From SVTX01 sp045588675 (GTDB lineage Bacteria > Bacillota > Clostridia > Oscillospirales > CAG-272): a stretch of 6,775 nucleotides of DNA. Both the position numbers and the translations under genes were made by a program. Location of the stretch: assembly GCA_045588675.1 (NCBI GenBank), contig JAZNER010000008.1:1-6775 (forward strand), in the 5' to 3' direction. The notes beneath the pieces are model-generated. The model was not told the DNA's origin. It did not search any database and saw only the letters and a list, made by a program, of their open reading frames with translations. Of this stretch, positions 5,612 to 6,775 are shown one piece after another (position 1 is the stretch's first letter; each line of letters starts with the position of its first letter).

Positions 5612-6265
5612 TTAGCGGTTACAGCCGTGCTCAACATAACCGCTGATTAAAGACAGCGGTTGAATAACAGTGCCCTCGTTGATAATGGAGCCTGAATTTA
5701 TCACTGAATTTTCACCAATGCTCGCCTCGTCGCAGACAATTGCGCCGAGGCGAGCGCTTTTTGTCATATAAATTCCTTCGGGAAGAGAGAAAAAGACATT
5801 TTCGCCGTCAAGGCGACATTCGGGAAACCTTACACCCGCGCCAATACGGGAATGATACCCTAAAATTGAATAATTGACATTGTTATTGCCGCATAGAGTT
5901 GCCTTGTCAAAAATTATTGAGGAATTAACCGAGCTGTGCTCCCCGATTTTTGCAAAAGAGCCGACGATTGAGCCTTCGACAGAAGTGAAGTTGCAGAGCC
6001 TTGCTCCCCCGCAGATAATCGCGGGAGCAATTATTTTTGCAGTGGGTGAAAGGTAGGCTGATATGTGTACCCAAATATTTTCGCTGATCTCGTCGTATTG
6101 GTCGTAAGGCAAATTTTCGCCGCATTTGCATATGAAGGTGCGCAGATAAGGGATTGCTTCCCAAGGGTGTAAAAAGTTATCAAATAACTCGCCGGCAACA
6201 GAGCGAGAGCGGGATAAAATAATCTGTGTTTTACTTTCGCGAAAACTTTGTTTTTTGTTGTTCAT
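5612..6265 (-). CDS. GlmU-like left-handed beta-helix (hexapeptide repeat) protein with altered active site
   Basis: This is a 217-residue protein without signal peptide or membrane segments. The N-terminal helix region LFDNFLHPWEAIPYL (27-41) followed by isoleucine-rich hexapeptide repeats (about 62-210, with IGENSVINSGSIINEGTVI at 183-201) matches clostridial proteins annotated as UDP-N-acetylglucosamine pyrophosphorylase-like; it corresponds to the acetyltransferase half of GlmU without the nucleotidyltransferase half. By alignment from memory, the GlmU catalytic lysine (E. coli K351) falls on N114 and the catalytic histidine (H363, in the GHLTYLGD motif) on G126, so acetyltransferase activity is doubtful. 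It may bind a sugar nucleotide or acyl donor or be structural. AAGGA lies 5 nt before the ATG. It is convergent with the methyltransferase gene, with 11 bp between the stop codons. Confidence 0.82.
   Translation of the reverse strand: MNNKKQSFRESKTQIILSRSRSVAGELFDNFLHPWEAIPYLRTFICKCGENLPYDQYDEISENIWVHISAYLSPTAKIIAPAIICGGARLCNFTSVEGSIVGSFAKIGEHSSVNSSIIFDKATLCGNNNVNYSILGYHSRIGAGVRFPECRLDGENVFFSLPEGIYMTKSARLGAIVCDEASIGENSVINSGSIINEGTVIQPLSLISGYVEHGCNR
5614..5644. repeat. Inverted repeat at the convergent gene ends
   Basis: AGCGGTTA (5614-5621) pairs perfectly with TAACCGCT (5637-5644) around a 15-nt loop. It lies in the last codons of the hexapeptide-protein gene and touches its stop codon. No T-run follows on either strand, so it is a weak candidate for a shared terminator between this gene and the methyltransferase gene. 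A further AGCGGTT copy lies at 5654-5660. Confidence 0.35.
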
Positions 6266-6525
6266 ATTCTTCCTTTTTAATGTTTTATTTTAACTATATA
6301 AGTCAATTGTTTGCCGTGATTTGAGCTTCGTATTCGTAATATTGGAAGAAAAAACAAAAAAACAAAATGTTTAAAAAGAAACAAGCGATTTAGAAAATGT
6401 TAAAAACTATTAAGATTTTTTGCTTGAATAGGCTTGCTTGATCGTTTAAAAAATAGTTAAAAAACAACTTAAAATCTCCTTTAATATTTTAATTGCAACT
6501 ATTTACTTATATGGGAAAAATTTTT

Positions 6526-6534
6526 TGATATAAT
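6526..6534 (+). promoter_or_regulatory. Extended -10 promoter of the secreted-protein gene
   Basis: TGATATAAT is an extended -10 element (TG, one base, TATAAT). No good -35 box lies 17 bp upstream (CTTATA), which is common for extended -10 promoters. A second TATAAT at 6542-6547 could give an alternative start point. Transcription from the first box would begin near 6541, leaving a leader of about 94 nt. Confidence 0.6.
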
Positions 6535-6554
6535 ATATGTATATAATGGCAATT

Positions 6555-6577
6555 TTGCTTTTGTGGCAACAAAGCAA
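6555..6577 (+). promoter_or_regulatory. Leader hairpin upstream of the secreted-protein gene
   Basis: TTGCTTTTGT (6555-6564) pairs with ACAAAGCAA (6569-6577) through 9 bp with one bulged T, closing a GGCA loop. TGGCAA occurs twice (6547-6552 and 6564-6569). No T-run follows, so it is not a terminator. It is in the predicted 5' leader and could stabilise the mRNA or be a protein-binding site. Confidence 0.4.
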
Positions 6578-6620
6578 GAGAGCAAGTTATACAGAATCAA
6601 AGAATAAAAAATTTTTAAAA

Positions 6621-6625
6621 AGGAG
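6621..6625 (+). promoter_or_regulatory. Ribosome binding site of the secreted-protein gene
   Basis: AGGAG stands 9 nt before the ATG at 6635 and 6 nt before an in-frame GTG at 6632. Either start is possible and they differ by one residue; ATG is preferred. Confidence 0.85.
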
Positions 6626-6634
6626 AACAGAGTG

Positions 6635-6775
6635 ATGAGAACTTCAACAAAGACGAAGAAGCTATCAATAGTGATGACGGCTTTGATGTTAGTAGTATTG
6701 ACGGCGATAACGGCAATACCGGCAGCGAAGGCGGCAGACACTGCAGTAGCTTATGTTGATGACACACCCTACACG
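6635..6775 (+). CDS. Secreted protein, N-terminus with signal peptide (partial)
   Basis: Only the first 47 codons are in the window; the frame is open to the right edge. The translation begins with a basic stretch MRTSTKTKK, followed by a hydrophobic core (about residues 10-28, LSIVMTALMLVVLTAITAI), then PAAKA and a likely signal peptidase I site after A33 (A-K-A before A-D). There is no lipobox cysteine, so it is not a lipoprotein. The mature start is ADTAVAYVDDTPYT. The pattern VAYVDDTPYT recalls the opening of surface proteins in which a short 'GDT-Y-TL-EA' segment introduces beta-helix or Ig-like repeats, but with so few residues this is a guess and the function is unknown. A strong AGGAG site, an extended -10 promoter and a structured leader suggest good expression. 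Confidence 0.85.
   Translation, partial: MRTSTKTKKLSIVMTALMLVVLTAITAIPAAKAADTAVAYVDDTPYT

Larger units (their letters stand above)
6266..6634. other. AT-rich intergenic region with divergent regulatory sequences
   Basis: This 369-bp stretch holds no gene I can support. It serves as the upstream region of two divergent genes. The left part has the ribosome binding site of the hexapeptide gene and TTGACT on the minus strand near 6299-6304, but no good -10 at proper distance. The middle (about 6349-6406) has a series of A-tracts of 4-7 bases, which may bend the DNA. Short AT-only inverted repeats occur (for example 6405-6411 with 6452-6458) but are likely chance. The right part holds an extended -10 promoter and a leader hairpin for the secreted-protein gene. 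Confidence 0.7.

Noticed and set aside
6401..6492. Short inverted repeats such as AACTATT/AATAGTT and TTAAAAT/ATTTTAA
   Set aside because: They are 7 bp and almost purely A/T in an AT-rich spacer, so they are expected by chance and have no flanking terminator pattern.
6541..6634. Known riboswitch (for example c-di-GMP type) in the leader of the secreted-protein gene
   Set aside because: The leader is short and has one simple bulged hairpin; I see no conserved aptamer core.
6643..6759. Plus-strand frame reading an acidic glycine-rich stretch (DDGFDVSS, then DGDNGNTG) that resembles a calcium-binding or dockerin-like repeat
   Set aside because: It is out of frame with the signal-peptide gene, has no start codon with a ribosome binding site, and ends at TGA 6757-6759; it results from the codon composition of the real gene.

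Overview
The window looks like the chromosome of a low-GC Gram-positive anaerobe, most likely a member of the Clostridia (Ruminococcaceae/Oscillospiraceae-like). The evidence is strong AGGAG-type ribosome binding sites, consensus TATAAT promoter boxes, a FeoB of the cysteine-rich clostridial type, an RsmF-type RNA methyltransferase and a GlmU-like hexapeptide protein of a kind I associate with Clostridia. The assignment rests on recognised protein families, not on a database search.

Layout, left to right. (1) The 3' end of infB (translation initiation factor IF-2), entering from the left edge. (2) A 93-bp spacer with two perfect inverted repeats whose arms interleave, giving an H-type pseudoknot or two mutually exclusive hairpins. 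(3) A Nudix hydrolase of the Ap4A-hydrolase type. (4) A long hairpin terminator shared by the Nudix gene (+) and the convergent feoAB operon (-). (5) feoB and feoA on the minus strand, reading leftwards, a ferrous iron uptake system. (6) A 174-bp divergent promoter region with a near-perfect sigma-70 promoter facing right and a TATAAT promoter plus palindrome facing left. (7) A two-gene operon on the plus strand: a HAD phosphatase of the phosphoglycolate phosphatase type and an RsmF-like 16S rRNA m5C methyltransferase. (8) A convergent minus-strand gene for a left-handed beta-helix protein related to the GlmU acetyltransferase domain but without its usual catalytic residues. (9) A 369-bp AT-rich intergenic region with A-tracts, an extended -10 promoter and a leader hairpin. 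(10) The start of a secreted protein gene with a clear signal peptide, cut off by the right edge.

Functionally this is mostly housekeeping: translation initiation, nucleotide and metabolite repair, Fe(II) import and rRNA modification. I found no CRISPR array, insertion sequence, tRNA or phage gene, and no convincing new multi-gene system. The items most worth a second look are the interleaved repeats after infB, the palindrome in the feoAB promoter, the four-cysteine cluster in the FeoB linker, the altered active site of the hexapeptide protein, and the well-equipped upstream region of the secreted protein.
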